From Pseudomonadota bacterium (GTDB taxonomy: Bacteria > Pseudomonadota > Alphaproteobacteria > Rhizobiales > Rhizobiaceae): DNA of 8,354 bases. The DNA lies in NCBI GenBank assembly GCA_023433855.1, contig JAEYTV010000158.1, positions 1 through 8,354 on the forward strand, written 5' to 3'. Every line of letters starts with the position of its first letter. The stretch's first letter is position 1. The position numbers were made by a program, and so were the translations under genes. This document shows, piece after piece, positions 1 through 7,090 of the stretch. Under the pieces are notes generated by a model. That model made no database searches, was not told where the DNA came from, and saw only the letters and a program-made list of their open reading frames with translations.

Positions 1-1729
1 CCATCGTCTGGAACGTCGCGACGGCGGCTTCCACGGCCTGCGCGTCCTTCAGGCCGACCGCGACGCCACCCTCGTCGGATTTATGATTAAGATCGGGTGA
101 GCTGAGCTTGATAACCACGGGAAAGCCGATGCGAGCGGCGCTCGTAACGATGTCCTGGGGATCGAGAGAGGCAACGACGTCGAATGCGGCGCAGGGAAGG
201 CCTGCCTGCCTCAGATCGTCCAATGCTTCGCTGACGGTCCACAGGCCTGGGTGTCGGGCCGAGGGCGGTGTGGCGGATGGTGCCTGTGAAAGGATATCCA
301 GCAACTCTGCTGCCTGTCTCGCTTCGAGCTGGTCTTGGCTGAACCTTGCACAGGCCTCCGCCGCGCGCAGGGCGACGGGGAGATCCGAAAATGCCGGAAT
401 GGAGGCGCGGTCGAAGACCTCGTAGACGTCCGGGGTCATGCCCACCCAAGCGACAAAGATATCCTGGGTGATGGCCTCGGCGGCTCGCGCGATAGCCTCT
501 GCAACGGCTCGTGCGAATACCCCGCCGGCCCCCATGGAGATGAAGATCGTGTCTATGCTGTCGTCCTGGGCAATCGTTCGGATCGCCTTCGTCATCTTGT
601 CCGGGTTGCGCCACACTCCGCCCAGATCAGCAGGGTTGTGAACGCCCGGCTGCCCGGTTGCCTCCGTCAGCGCGGCGGCCAGTTCCGGGGAGAATTCCGG
701 CAACTCCCAGCCCATCGAATAGATCTGGTCCGCGCCCAGCGAAGCAGCCCCGCCTGATACCGAAATCAATGCTGCCTTGCGGTTGCGCGCCAGGTTGTTC
801 GGGCGCTGGGCGCGCTGGGACAATGTCCGCGCCGTCGCGAAAAACTCCACGAAATCCTCCGTTTCGATGATGCCCGTTTCGCGGGCAAGGCCGGAGAAGA
901 CTTCGCGCGTTCCGGCAACACGTCCGGTATGGGAAGCCACGGCCTCGCGGCCCTTGTCCGACTTGCCGACCTGCAGCATCGTCACCGGCTTGCCGGCCAC
1001 TCTTGCCGCCAGTGCGGCGCGGCGAAAGGCGGCACCGTCACCAACTCCTTCCAGAAACAGCATGATCGATCCGACTTCCGGGTCTTCGACCATTGCTTCC
1101 ATGAGTGCTTCTATGCCGGTCGCGCTTTCATCGCCCGTGCTGATCAGCCAGGAAAAACCAATGCGCGAATTCCCGAACCATTGGAGCATGGCGGAGAGGG
1201 TGGCGCCGCTTTGTGACAGGCAGGCGATGCTGCCGGGCGGGACCCGTCCATCGGCAGTGCCGGAGGCAAAGCTTCCGTTCAGACTGAGCATGCCGTTCAT
1301 CACGCCCATGGAATTGGGGCCAATAATCGTCATGCCCGACGACCGGGAAAGCTGGGCGATCTGATCGCGAAAGATGCGCCGCTCGTCTTCGCTGCCGCTC
1401 TCGGCGGTCACGACCACCGCAGTTGCAATGCCCATGCCGGCAGCTTCCTTGAGTGTCGGGATCACGAACTTGGTGGGCGTCACCACAAACACGAGATCCG
1501 GCGTGGTCGGAAGGTTCGAAAGCGATCCATAGACGGGCAAGTCATGGAGCCGCGAGCCTGCAAGGCGTGGATTGACCGGATAGATCGTGGCTCTTGCGCC
1601 ACCTTGCACCAGGTTGGCCAGCACCCGGGCGCCGTAATAATTCCCGCCCTCCAGGTCAGATGCTCCGGCAACCGCGATTGCCTTCGGGCTTGATAGGACT
1701 GTTCGGGCGGTGGGCGAATTCGAAGTCAT
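1..1729 (-). CDS. Acyl-CoA synthetase, NDP-forming (acetate--CoA ligase family), 3' end beyond window
   Basis: Joins an organic acid to CoA using ATP, through acyl-phosphate and phosphohistidine steps (established for this family). The reading frame is open for 576 residues from the ATG at 1729-1727 to the left edge; whole members are about 700 residues. Visible in order: a Rossmann CoA-binding domain at about 14-135, with IAVAGAS (18-24), YPVNPR (50-55) and GPNSMG (137-142); a succinyl-CoA-ligase-like domain at about 150-290, with SQSGA (172-176), STGDE (197-201) and SHTG (266-269), whose His267 matches the phosphorylated histidine; a third domain at about 315-450 with NPADL (365-369); and the start of an ATP-grasp domain from about 500, with VVIKL (Lys541) and HKSDEGGV (549-556). 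The upstream ATG at 1736 is out of frame and soon stops, so 1729 is preferred, although its ribosome site is weak. It lies downstream of the lacI-type gene on the same strand, with its own likely promoter and operator. The acid is not identifiable; the family accepts acetate, propionate, aryl acids and others. Confidence 0.93.
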   Translation of the reverse strand, partial: MTSNSPTARTVLSSPKAIAVAGASDLEGGNYYGARVLANLVQGGARATIYPVNPRLAGSRLHDLPVYGSLSNLPTTPDLVFVVTPTKFVIPTLKEAAGMGIATAVVVTAESGSEDERRIFRDQIAQLSRSSGMTIIGPNSMGVMNGMLSLNGSFASGTADGRVPPGSIACLSQSGATLSAMLQWFGNSRIGFSWLISTGDESATGIEALMEAMVEDPEVGSIMLFLEGVGDGAAFRRAALAARVAGKPVTMLQVGKSDKGREAVASHTGRVAGTREVFSGLARETGIIETEDFVEFFATARTLSQRAQRPNNLARNRKAALISVSGGAASLGADQIYSMGWELPEFSPELAAALTEATGQPGVHNPADLGGVWRNPDKMTKAIRTIAQDDSIDTIFISMGAGGVFARAVAEAIARAAEAITQDIFVAWVGMTPDVYEVFDRASIPAFSDLPVALRAAEACARFSQDQLEARQAAELLDILSQAPSATPPSARHPGLWTVSEALDDLRQAGLPCAAFDVVASLDPQDIVTSAARIGFPVVIKLSSPDLNHKSDEGGVAVGLKDAQAVEAAVATFQTM

Positions 1730-1749
1730 TGAGCATCACCAGTCAGGTC

Positions 1750-1765
1750 TAGACAACGTTGTCTA
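1750..1765. promoter_or_regulatory. LacI-type operator upstream of the acyl-CoA synthetase
   Basis: TAGACAACGTTGTCTA is a perfect 16-bp palindrome with the central CG typical of LacI/GalR operators. It lies about 20 bp upstream of the acyl-CoA synthetase ATG and covers the transcription start predicted from the promoter at 1767-1795, a position where a bound repressor would block transcription. The inner 12 bp recur exactly at 2982-2993 in front of tctC. That the neighbouring LacI protein binds here is inference, well supported by the repetition and the proximity. Confidence 0.82.
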
Positions 1766-1766
1766 C

Positions 1767-1795
1767 GATTTACGGGCGGACCGGAGCGGTGTCAA
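1767..1795 (-). promoter_or_regulatory. Predicted sigma-70-type promoter of the acyl-CoA synthetase
   Basis: On the minus strand a perfect TTGACA (1795-1790) is followed after exactly 17 bp by TAAATC (1772-1767), a weak -10 box. The start would fall near 1760, inside the operator, giving a leader of about 30 nt before the ATG at 1729. The -35 box and spacing are good and the -10 is poor, which is the main doubt. It would let the CoA ligase be transcribed separately from the regulator upstream of it. Confidence 0.5.
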
Positions 1796-1814
1796 GAAGG
1801 CTCAACGTCCACGG

Positions 1815-2900
1815 CTAAGTCGTTCCGAGTGCCTGATGAGGCTCTATGGGATGCCCTGAGCCGCCATCGAGCCGCGCGAATGATTCTCGCAAAACGAGGG
1901 AATGAGGGATCACCTCGCCTGGAGACTGCGCCGACGCAGGGTCGTGTGAGGCGATGAAATCCAAGGCTGCGCGCCCTGCCTGATCGAAATTCATCTCGAC
2001 GGTGGTGAGGCTTGGGGTGCAGAGCGTTGCCAGGCGGGTATTGCCTAGGCCCATTACCGAGATCCGTCCTGGAACATCGATGCCGTTGGCGCGCAGATAG
2101 TTTATCGCGCCGAAAGCAATCGCATCTGATCCGCAGATCAGGGCGCTGAAATCGGGATTACGTGACAGCATTTCAGCTGCACCCAATGCACCGGCCTCCG
2201 GCGTCGATTCGATATTGGCTATCGCGTAGTCCACCGCGCATCCCGAGAGGTAACTCGTCATCGCCTGCATGCGCAGCTTGGTCATCTCGTTGCGCGCCGG
2301 GCCAAGCAGAATCCCGATCTTCGTGTGGCCGTTTTCGACGATGAACCTAGCCTTGGTCAGACCAATTGCTTCATTATCTGCTGAAAAAACAGGAACATCT
2401 ATGTTTCTTGGCATGAGCGATGTGATGATCGTGCCGGCGCGCTTCAGCTCCTCGATGGTCTCGGCCAGAGCCTCGTGGTGCGTCCATTGATCGAAGCCTC
2501 CACCGGCGAGGATGATGCCGTCGACCCGGTATTCGAACAGTTTGCGCAGGTACTTGATCTCCAGCAGCGGATCTCGCTGCATGTTGCAGACAATCGCAAA
2601 AGTGGAGTGGGCGGTTTCCGCGCGTTGGGTAACCGTTTCTGCTATCATGCCGTAGTGGGCGTCGAGCATGTCGCCGATCACGAGCCCCACGACCCCCTGC
2701 CTGCCGCCGCGCAGGCGTCTGGCCACCAGATTGGGAACATAACCAAGGGTTTTTGCCGCTGAGTCCACCTTTTCCCTGAGCTTGGCGTCCACTGGATAGC
2801 CGGATTTCCGCAAGACGCGCGCGGCCGTACTGACGGAAACGCCTGCCGCCCGCGCCACGTCGACCAATGTGGGATTTCTCGGTCCTCTCTCGTCCGCCAT
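1815..2900 (-). CDS. LacI/GalR-family transcriptional regulator
   Basis: A 361-residue repressor of usual length. The N-terminal helix-turn-helix spans about 11-31 (TLVDVARAAGVSVSTAARVL), followed by the conserved RKSGYPV stretch and the hinge helix around NLVARRLRGG (57-66), which inserts into the operator minor groove. The rest is a periplasmic-binding-protein-like effector domain (about 70-345) with recognisable SDAIAFGA, VPGRISVMGLG and PSLTTVEMNF segments. The recognition helix reads STAAR where most relatives have STVSR, so operator preference may be shifted. The effector is probably the transported acid or a metabolite of it (inference). The gene is divergent from tctC across 229 bp, and palindromic operators lie both there and downstream before the CoA ligase, so it likely represses both units and perhaps itself. 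Start: ATG at 2900, with a weak ribosome site. No clear terminator follows before the CoA ligase promoter, so some read-through is possible. Confidence 0.95.
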   Translation of the reverse strand: MADERGPRNPTLVDVARAAGVSVSTAARVLRKSGYPVDAKLREKVDSAAKTLGYVPNLVARRLRGGRQGVVGLVIGDMLDAHYGMIAETVTQRAETAHSTFAIVCNMQRDPLLEIKYLRKLFEYRVDGIILAGGGFDQWTHHEALAETIEELKRAGTIITSLMPRNIDVPVFSADNEAIGLTKARFIVENGHTKIGILLGPARNEMTKLRMQAMTSYLSGCAVDYAIANIESTPEAGALGAAEMLSRNPDFSALICGSDAIAFGAINYLRANGIDVPGRISVMGLGNTRLATLCTPSLTTVEMNFDQAGRAALDFIASHDPASAQSPGEVIPHSLVLRESFARLDGGSGHPIEPHQALGTT

Positions 2901-2952
2901 CTCGTTGCCTATCCGTCCTCATTATTCGGCCATTTAAGTGGCGCCTCAGATC

Positions 2953-2965
2953 GCACAATATGTGC
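2953..2965. promoter_or_regulatory. Short inverted repeat in the divergent intergenic region
   Basis: GCACAATATGTGC has 5-bp arms GCACA/TGTGC around an ATA centre. It differs from the LacI-type operator and lies about 17 bp away from it on the regulator side. A possible but poor regulator -10 (CATATT on the minus strand, 2962-2957), spaced 18 bp from TTGTCT (2986-2981), falls within it. It could be a second regulator's site or chance. Confidence 0.3.
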
Positions 2966-2979
2966 CACAAAAAACAGCA

Positions 2980-3008
2980 TAGACAACGTTGTCCTGCTTC
3001 GCTAGTAT
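2980..3008 (+). promoter_or_regulatory. Predicted promoter of the tctC operon
   Basis: TAGACA (2980-2985, five of six to TTGACA) and TAGTAT (3003-3008, four of six to TATAAT) are separated by exactly 17 bp. Transcription would start near 3015, leaving a leader of about 115 nt before the tctC ATG. The LacI-type operator at 2982-2993 overlaps the -35 box and the spacer, so repressor and RNA polymerase should compete. This is pattern-based only. Confidence 0.5.
2982..2993. promoter_or_regulatory. LacI-type operator between the regulator gene and tctC
   Basis: GACAACGTTGTC is a perfect 12-bp palindrome, identical to the core of the operator at 1750-1765. The flanks match that site on the left (TA) but not on the right (CT instead of TA), so it may bind more weakly. 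It overlaps the predicted tctC promoter and the possible promoter of the divergent regulator gene, so it could serve operon control and autoregulation at once. Confidence 0.8.
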
Positions 3009-3115
3009 TTATGTCGGCAAGTGACCGGCGATGGGAGCGTCGGGAGATTTCCACAGGGCCGTTGCATGAGCCGTGGCGACGCTGCGCAGATGCATGAAAA
3101 CGCCTATTCAATATC

Positions 3116-3123
3116 GGGAGGAG
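3116..3123 (+). promoter_or_regulatory. Strong ribosome binding site fixing the tctC start
   Basis: GGGAGGAG lies 6 nt before the ATG at 3130. It decides for 3130 over the in-frame GTG at 3073, which would put 19 unrelated residues in front of a well-formed signal peptide. Confidence 0.85.
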
Positions 3124-3129
3124 CAGGCA

Positions 3130-4101
3130 ATGAGACAGTTTTTCCGCGCTTTAGGGCTAACGGCGGCATTCGTCGTGGCGATGGGGGCATCGGCCGGTGC
3201 CGCCCTGGCCCAAGAATATCCGACGCAGCCCATCAAGTTCATCATTCCCTACGCTCCGGGCGGGGGTACGGATGCAGCGGCTGCGGTCTTCTCCGACAAG
3301 CTCTCTCAGATGCTTGGCCAACCCGTCGTCAAGGAAAACCATCCGGGAAGCAATTCCGTGATCGGCACTGCCTTGTTGGCCCAGTCAAAACCTGACGGCC
3401 ACACCTTGATGGTGGTGACGGGTGCGATCGCCAACAACCCATTCCTGTACGCCAACCTTCCCTATGACACCAACGATCTGGTCCCGGTCTCTATCCTGAC
3501 CTCCTATCCTTTCGTTCTGGGTGTTCGCAGCGATCTGCCTTTCAAGGACATGAAGGAGCTGATCGAGTATGCAAAGGCCAGTCCCGGCAAGTTGACGGCC
3601 GGCTCTTCCGGCCGTGGCTCCGGGGCCCAGCTGGCTCTGGGGCTGCTGAATAGTAGCGCTGGCATCGAGATCCGTGAAATCCCTTTCAAGGGTGCCGGTG
3701 AAAGTCTCAACAATGTTGCCGGTGGTTTCGTCGATATGGTGTTTTCCGGCTACGAAACCGTGCGGCCTTTTGCCGAGAGCGGCAAGATGAAGTTCTTTGC
3801 CCATACCGGTACCGGAGAAATGGGCGCCGAGAAAATCCCGCCCATCGCCGACAGCGTCCCGGGTTACGAGTATCTGAACTGGCTGGCACTCATCGCCCCT
3901 CCGGCTACGCCTTCCCACCTCACCGACAAGCTGAATGACGCGCTCACCAAGATCTTCTCGGAAAAAGAGGTGAAGGATCGTCTCGCCGGGCAGAACATTC
4001 AGGGTATCGCCAGCACTGCCGCGGAGGCGAAGGCATATCTCGATACGGAGATGGCGAAGAGCAAGACCATCATTGAGAATGTCGGCCTGAAGCCCGAGTA
4101 A
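3130..4101 (+). CDS. tctC: TTT system periplasmic solute-binding protein (TctC/Bug family)
   Basis: Binds the substrate in the periplasm and delivers it to the TctAB membrane complex. The protein has 323 residues, normal for the family. A signal peptide is clear: MRQFFR, then a hydrophobic stretch, then ALA just before Gln28, the likely cleavage point. The mature chain opens with the hallmark YPTQPIKFIIPYAPGGGTD (30-48); Asp48 and the Gly run belong to the ligand pocket loop in Bug proteins. ENHPGSNSVIGT (69-80) followed by KPDGHTL is the usual second signature, and a GSSGRGSG loop follows near 160. The family is known to bind di- and tricarboxylates, aromatic acids, amides and nicotinate-like compounds, so the ligand cannot be assigned. 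It is the first gene of the plus-strand operon, directly behind the operator and promoter, with the strongest ribosome site in the cluster, consistent with binding proteins being made in excess. Confidence 0.95.
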   Translation: MRQFFRALGLTAAFVVAMGASAGAALAQEYPTQPIKFIIPYAPGGGTDAAAAVFSDKLSQMLGQPVVKENHPGSNSVIGTALLAQSKPDGHTLMVVTGAIANNPFLYANLPYDTNDLVPVSILTSYPFVLGVRSDLPFKDMKELIEYAKASPGKLTAGSSGRGSGAQLALGLLNSSAGIEIREIPFKGAGESLNNVAGGFVDMVFSGYETVRPFAESGKMKFFAHTGTGEMGAEKIPPIADSVPGYEYLNWLALIAPPATPSHLTDKLNDALTKIFSEKEVKDRLAGQNIQGIASTAAEAKAYLDTEMAKSKTIIENVGLKPE

Positions 4102-4114
4102 GTCGTGACCTGAA

Positions 4115-4153
4115 GAGGCCGCGCCACGTGCTTAGGGCATTGGGCCCGGCCTC
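4115..4153 (+). other. Intercistronic stem-loop between tctC and tctB
   Basis: GAGGCCG (4115-4121) pairs perfectly with CGGCCTC (4147-4153), giving a 7-bp GC-rich stem with a 25-nt loop 13 nt after the tctC stop. No T-run follows, so a simple intrinsic terminator is unlikely. In solute-binding-protein operons such hairpins often protect the 3' end of the binding-protein message or lower expression of the membrane genes; that role here is inference. Confidence 0.4.
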
Positions 4154-4189
4154 GAAGCTTGCTCCATACATGCCAGTGAGGTTCTCAAG

Positions 4190-4639
4190 GTGATCTTCAA
4201 GACGAACGGGCGGGCCGATGTCGAGGCCGGATTATTCTTCACCTTATTCGGCGCGGTCACGGCGGCGCTGTCGCTGCAATACCGAATGGGTACCGTAGCC
4301 TCGATGGGGCCAGGGATGTTTCCCTTCCTACTGGGGGTGATTTTAGCCATCCTCGGGGCCGTGATCCTGATCAAGGGATTGCTGGGGGGAGGCGAGGAAG
4401 CCAGGCCCCTGCCGCTCCGGGCGACGATCCTGATTACCCTCTCCATTCTGGCATTCGCATTCCTTCTGCTGACAGCGGGGCTGCTTGTCGCTCTTCCCGC
4501 CCAGGTGGCGATCGCCCTCTGGGCGTCGGAGCATTTCAGCTGGAAGCGGATGATCGGTCTGAGCCTTGGGCTGCTCGCCTTCTGCTACGGCGTGTTTGTC
4601 TATTTCCTTGGCATGTCTGTGCCCTTGATCGCGGTTTGA
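4190..4639 (+). CDS. tctB: TTT system small membrane subunit (TctB)
   Basis: A 149-residue inner-membrane protein, the poorly conserved small subunit that pairs with TctA. Hydrophobic segments lie at about 12-30, 42-64, 78-112 (one long or two short) and 119-141. The family signature MGPGMFPFLLG is at 39-49, in front of the second membrane segment. A charged loop GGGEEARP (67-73) separates the two halves. The start is GTG at 4190, preceded by GAGG at 4178-4181 with 8-nt spacing; the nearby ATG at 4170 is out of frame and stops after seven codons, ending just past the GTG. It lies 88 nt after tctC, behind a hairpin, and 3 nt before tctA. Identification rests on topology, the signature and gene order; sequence conservation in TctB is otherwise low. 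Confidence 0.9.
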   Translation: MIFKTNGRADVEAGLFFTLFGAVTAALSLQYRMGTVASMGPGMFPFLLGVILAILGAVILIKGLLGGGEEARPLPLRATILITLSILAFAFLLLTAGLLVALPAQVAIALWASEHFSWKRMIGLSLGLLAFCYGVFVYFLGMSVPLIAV

Positions 4640-4642
4640 CCC

Positions 4643-6148
4643 ATGGAATTCCTCAGTAATCTTGACATCGGTTTTCACGCGGCGCTGTCGCTTAACAATC
4701 TCCTGTTCTGCTTCATCGGGGTTGTGGTCGGCACTGCGATCGGCATGCTGCCGGGGCTCGGGCCTTTGGCGACCATCGCCATGCTGCTGCCGCTGACCTA
4801 TACGCTCGAGCCGGTTTCCGGCCTGATCATGATCGCCGGAATCTATTATGGCGCTCAATATGGGGGTTCCACCACCGCAATCCTGGTCAACCTGCCCGGC
4901 GAATCCTCTTCGGTGGTATCGTGTCTCGATGGGCACCAGATGGCGCGCAACGGTAGGGCCGGTGCTGCTCTGGCCATCACCGCCCTGGGATCGTTCTTCG
5001 CAGGTACGGTCGCCACGTTCCTGATCGCCGCCTTTTCCCCCGTGCTGGCGGAAGTGGCCTTCCTGTTCGGACCGGTGGAGTATTTCGCCATGATGGTGTT
5101 GGGGCTCACCGCCGCTACACTGCTGGCCCACGGCTCCTTCATCAAGGGCGTCGCCATGGTCCTGACGGGCCTGATCCTGGGCCTTGTCGGCGCCGACGTG
5201 AATAGCGGAACCTATCGCTTCACCTTCGGATCGTTCTCTCTTACCGAGGGCATCGAGTTCGTTGCGGTGGCAATGGGGCTTTTCGCCTTCACCGATATCG
5301 TGGCCAACATCCGCAACAATCAGACCCGTGAGGTCACCGCGCCCTCGCTCCGCAGCCTGACGATGACTGCCAAGGAATTCAGCCAGTCTGTTTTTCCTGT
5401 CGTGCGGGGTACGGCGATCGGATCGTTGCTTGGTCTGCTGCCGGGTGGCGGCGCCATGATCTCGTCCTTTGCGTCCTACGCGATCGAGAAGCGGGTCTCC
5501 AAGAAGCCTGAGGAATTCGGTCACGGCGCCGTCGCCGGCCTCGCCGGTCCGGAAGCGGCAAACAATGCCGGCGCCCAGACGTCATTCATACCGATGCTCA
5601 CCCTGGGGATTCCGAGCAACGGCGTCATGGCCCTGATGATCGGCGCACTCATGGTGCACAATATTGCACCCGGACCCTATGTGATGGTCTCCAACCCGGA
5701 GATCTTCTGGGGCCTGATTGCCTCGATGTGGATCGGTAACGCCATGTTGGTGGTGCTGAACCTGCCGCTCATTCCGTTATGGGTGCGGCTTATCCAGGTG
5801 CACTACTGGGTTCTTTTCCCGATCATTCTTGCCGTCTGCTGCGTCGGGCTGTTCAGCATCGAAAACCGCGTGCTGTCGATTTACTTTGCGGCCGGCTTTA
5901 CGGTTCTGGGCTGTCTGTTCTGGCGAATGCGCGCCGAAGCGGCGCCATTGCTGCTCGGTTTCATCCTCGGCCCCCTGATGGAAGAGCACTTTCGACGGTC
6001 GCTCCTCCTGTCCAACGGCGACGTGGCGATCTTCTATCGCAGCCCGCTCTCCGTGGCGATGCTGTCGGTGGCTGCAATGATGTGCCTGGTCATCGTGCTG
6101 CCTCAGATACGCCAGGGTCGCAAGGTCGCCTTCGAGGAAGAGGCGTAG
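4643..6148 (+). CDS. tctA: TTT system large membrane subunit (TctA)
   Basis: The main translocation subunit in the inner membrane, using an ion gradient to import the ligand delivered by TctC. At 501 residues with about a dozen hydrophobic segments it is full length. The internal duplication of the family is visible: GMLPGLG (34-40) in the first half and GLLPGGG (264-270) in the second. Other conserved blocks are YYGAQYGGSTTAILVNLPGE (68-87), DGHQMARNGRAG (96-107), GPEAANNA (302-309), and LGIPSN (321-326) followed by the IAPGP turn (341-345). The ATG is 3 nt after the tctB stop without a clear ribosome site of its own, which suggests translational coupling with tctB. No frameshift or missing block is seen. 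Confidence 0.96.
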   Translation: MEFLSNLDIGFHAALSLNNLLFCFIGVVVGTAIGMLPGLGPLATIAMLLPLTYTLEPVSGLIMIAGIYYGAQYGGSTTAILVNLPGESSSVVSCLDGHQMARNGRAGAALAITALGSFFAGTVATFLIAAFSPVLAEVAFLFGPVEYFAMMVLGLTAATLLAHGSFIKGVAMVLTGLILGLVGADVNSGTYRFTFGSFSLTEGIEFVAVAMGLFAFTDIVANIRNNQTREVTAPSLRSLTMTAKEFSQSVFPVVRGTAIGSLLGLLPGGGAMISSFASYAIEKRVSKKPEEFGHGAVAGLAGPEAANNAGAQTSFIPMLTLGIPSNGVMALMIGALMVHNIAPGPYVMVSNPEIFWGLIASMWIGNAMLVVLNLPLIPLWVRLIQVHYWVLFPIILAVCCVGLFSIENRVLSIYFAAGFTVLGCLFWRMRAEAAPLLLGFILGPLMEEHFRRSLLLSNGDVAIFYRSPLSVAMLSVAAMMCLVIVLPQIRQGRKVAFEEEA

Positions 6149-6163
6149 AGGCAAGGACAGCAA

Positions 6164-6192
6164 CGGTGTGGCGCAAATCTGGCGCTACACCG
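6164..6192 (+). other. Intercistronic stem-loop between tctA and the FAH-family gene
   Basis: An 11-bp stem, CGGTGTGGCGC (6164-6174) with GCGCTACACCG (6182-6192), encloses the 7-nt loop AAATCTG. All pairs are Watson-Crick except one G-U, which suits an RNA hairpin better than a protein-binding palindrome. It begins 16 nt after the tctA stop and ends 24 nt before the ribosome site of the next gene. No T-tract follows (GTCAGACTTA), so full termination is doubtful; it could stabilise the upstream message, be an RNA processing site, or attenuate transcription. Confidence 0.5.
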
Positions 6193-6226
6193 CGTCAGAC
6201 TTATCCGCACCATTCGAGGAGTCAGC

Positions 6227-7090
6227 ATGAGGTTTGTGAGTTTCGAGCACGGCGATCGGCAAGGGTTTGGTCTCTTGTCGGGCGATTCCATCGTCGACCT
6301 GACCGGTAAACTCGCGCCGGACATCGTCACCCTGAAGCAGGCGATTGCGGCAGGGCTGCTTGCGCGAGCTGCGGCCTGGCAGGGTCGATCTGCTGACATG
6401 CCCGTGGATCAAGTGCGGTTGCTGCCGGTCATTCCCAACCCCGGCAAGATATTGTGCATCGGGCTCAACTACGAAGATCACCGCAATGAAACCGCGCGGC
6501 CAAACTCGGACTATCCGACAGTCTTCACTCGTTTTGCCGAGTCACAGGTCGGTCATCAGCAGCCCCTTCAAAAGCCCCGCGTAAGTGACAGGTTCGACTA
6601 CGAGGCTGAACTGGCCATAGTAATCGGCGCGGCAGGGTATAATGTGAGCGAGGAGCATGCACTTGGTCTTGTTGCTGGCTATGCCTGCTACAATGACGGT
6701 TCCGTGCGTGACTGGCAGCGGCACACCAGCCAATTCACCCCGGGCAAGAACTTCCCCGCGACAGGTGGATTTGGGCCTGCGCTTGTTACAGCCGACGAAG
6801 TCGGGGATTACCGGCAACTTTCCATCCAGTTGCGGCTAAACGGCCAAATCATGCAGCATGCCAAGCTTTCAGACCTCATTTTTCCGATTGAGAAACTGAT
6901 CGCCTATTGCTCGACCTTCACCCCGCTTGCCCCGGGGGACGTCATTGTAACGGGCACCCCGGGAGGCGTCGGCGATCGGCGCGCCCCCCCAGTTTACCTG
7001 CAGCACGGCGACCTGGTGGAAGTCGATATCGACATCGTGGGCTGCCTCGTCAACCCCGTTGTCACGGCACCTGCACGCGCCTTCGTTTGA
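6227..7090 (+). CDS. Fumarylacetoacetate hydrolase (FAH) family protein
   Basis: A 287-residue cytoplasmic enzyme of the FAH superfamily, whose Mg/Mn-dependent members hydrolyse C-C bonds in acylpyruvates, or isomerise, hydrate or decarboxylate related keto acids. The N-terminal segment (1-27, MRFVSFEHGDRQGFGLLSGD) is the small domain typical of the two-domain bacterial members. The catalytic domain begins at about 73 with KILCIGLNYEDHRNE (74-88; His85 and Glu88 in the usual NYxxHxxE motif). The metal ligands are predicted as Glu126 and Glu128 of DYEAEL and Asp157 of YNDGSVRDWQ. GKNF (173-176), VTGTPGGVGDRRAPP (241-255) and the C-terminal LVEVDIDIVGCLVNPV complete the pattern. Start: ATG at 6227 with GAGGAG at 6216-6221. 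It follows tctA by 78 nt in the same operon. Precise reaction unknown: fumarylpyruvate or acylpyruvate hydrolase, a HpcE-like isomerase/decarboxylase, or a 2,4-diketo-3-deoxy-sugar-acid hydrolase are all open. Confidence 0.95.
   Translation: MRFVSFEHGDRQGFGLLSGDSIVDLTGKLAPDIVTLKQAIAAGLLARAAAWQGRSADMPVDQVRLLPVIPNPGKILCIGLNYEDHRNETARPNSDYPTVFTRFAESQVGHQQPLQKPRVSDRFDYEAELAIVIGAAGYNVSEEHALGLVAGYACYNDGSVRDWQRHTSQFTPGKNFPATGGFGPALVTADEVGDYRQLSIQLRLNGQIMQHAKLSDLIFPIEKLIAYCSTFTPLAPGDVIVTGTPGGVGDRRAPPVYLQHGDLVEVDIDIVGCLVNPVVTAPARAFV

Noticed and set aside
1730..1814. Search for a terminator between the regulator gene and the CoA ligase
   Set aside because: No stable stem with a T-run on the minus strand; only the promoter and operator signals are visible.
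2374..3111. 245-codon minus-strand frame across the regulator start and the intergenic region
   Set aside because: Overlaps the well-supported LacI gene in another frame and has Arg/His-rich shadow composition; it would also cover the operator region.
3073..3129. GTG at 3073 as an earlier tctC start
   Set aside because: It would place 19 residues before a complete signal peptide, whereas the ATG at 3130 has an ideal ribosome site.
4343..5524. Long open frame of 393 codons on the minus strand
   Set aside because: It lies wholly antisense to tctB and tctA, and its product is rich in His, Gln, Asp, Gly and Arg with no domain, which is typical of the shadow of a GC-rich membrane-protein gene.
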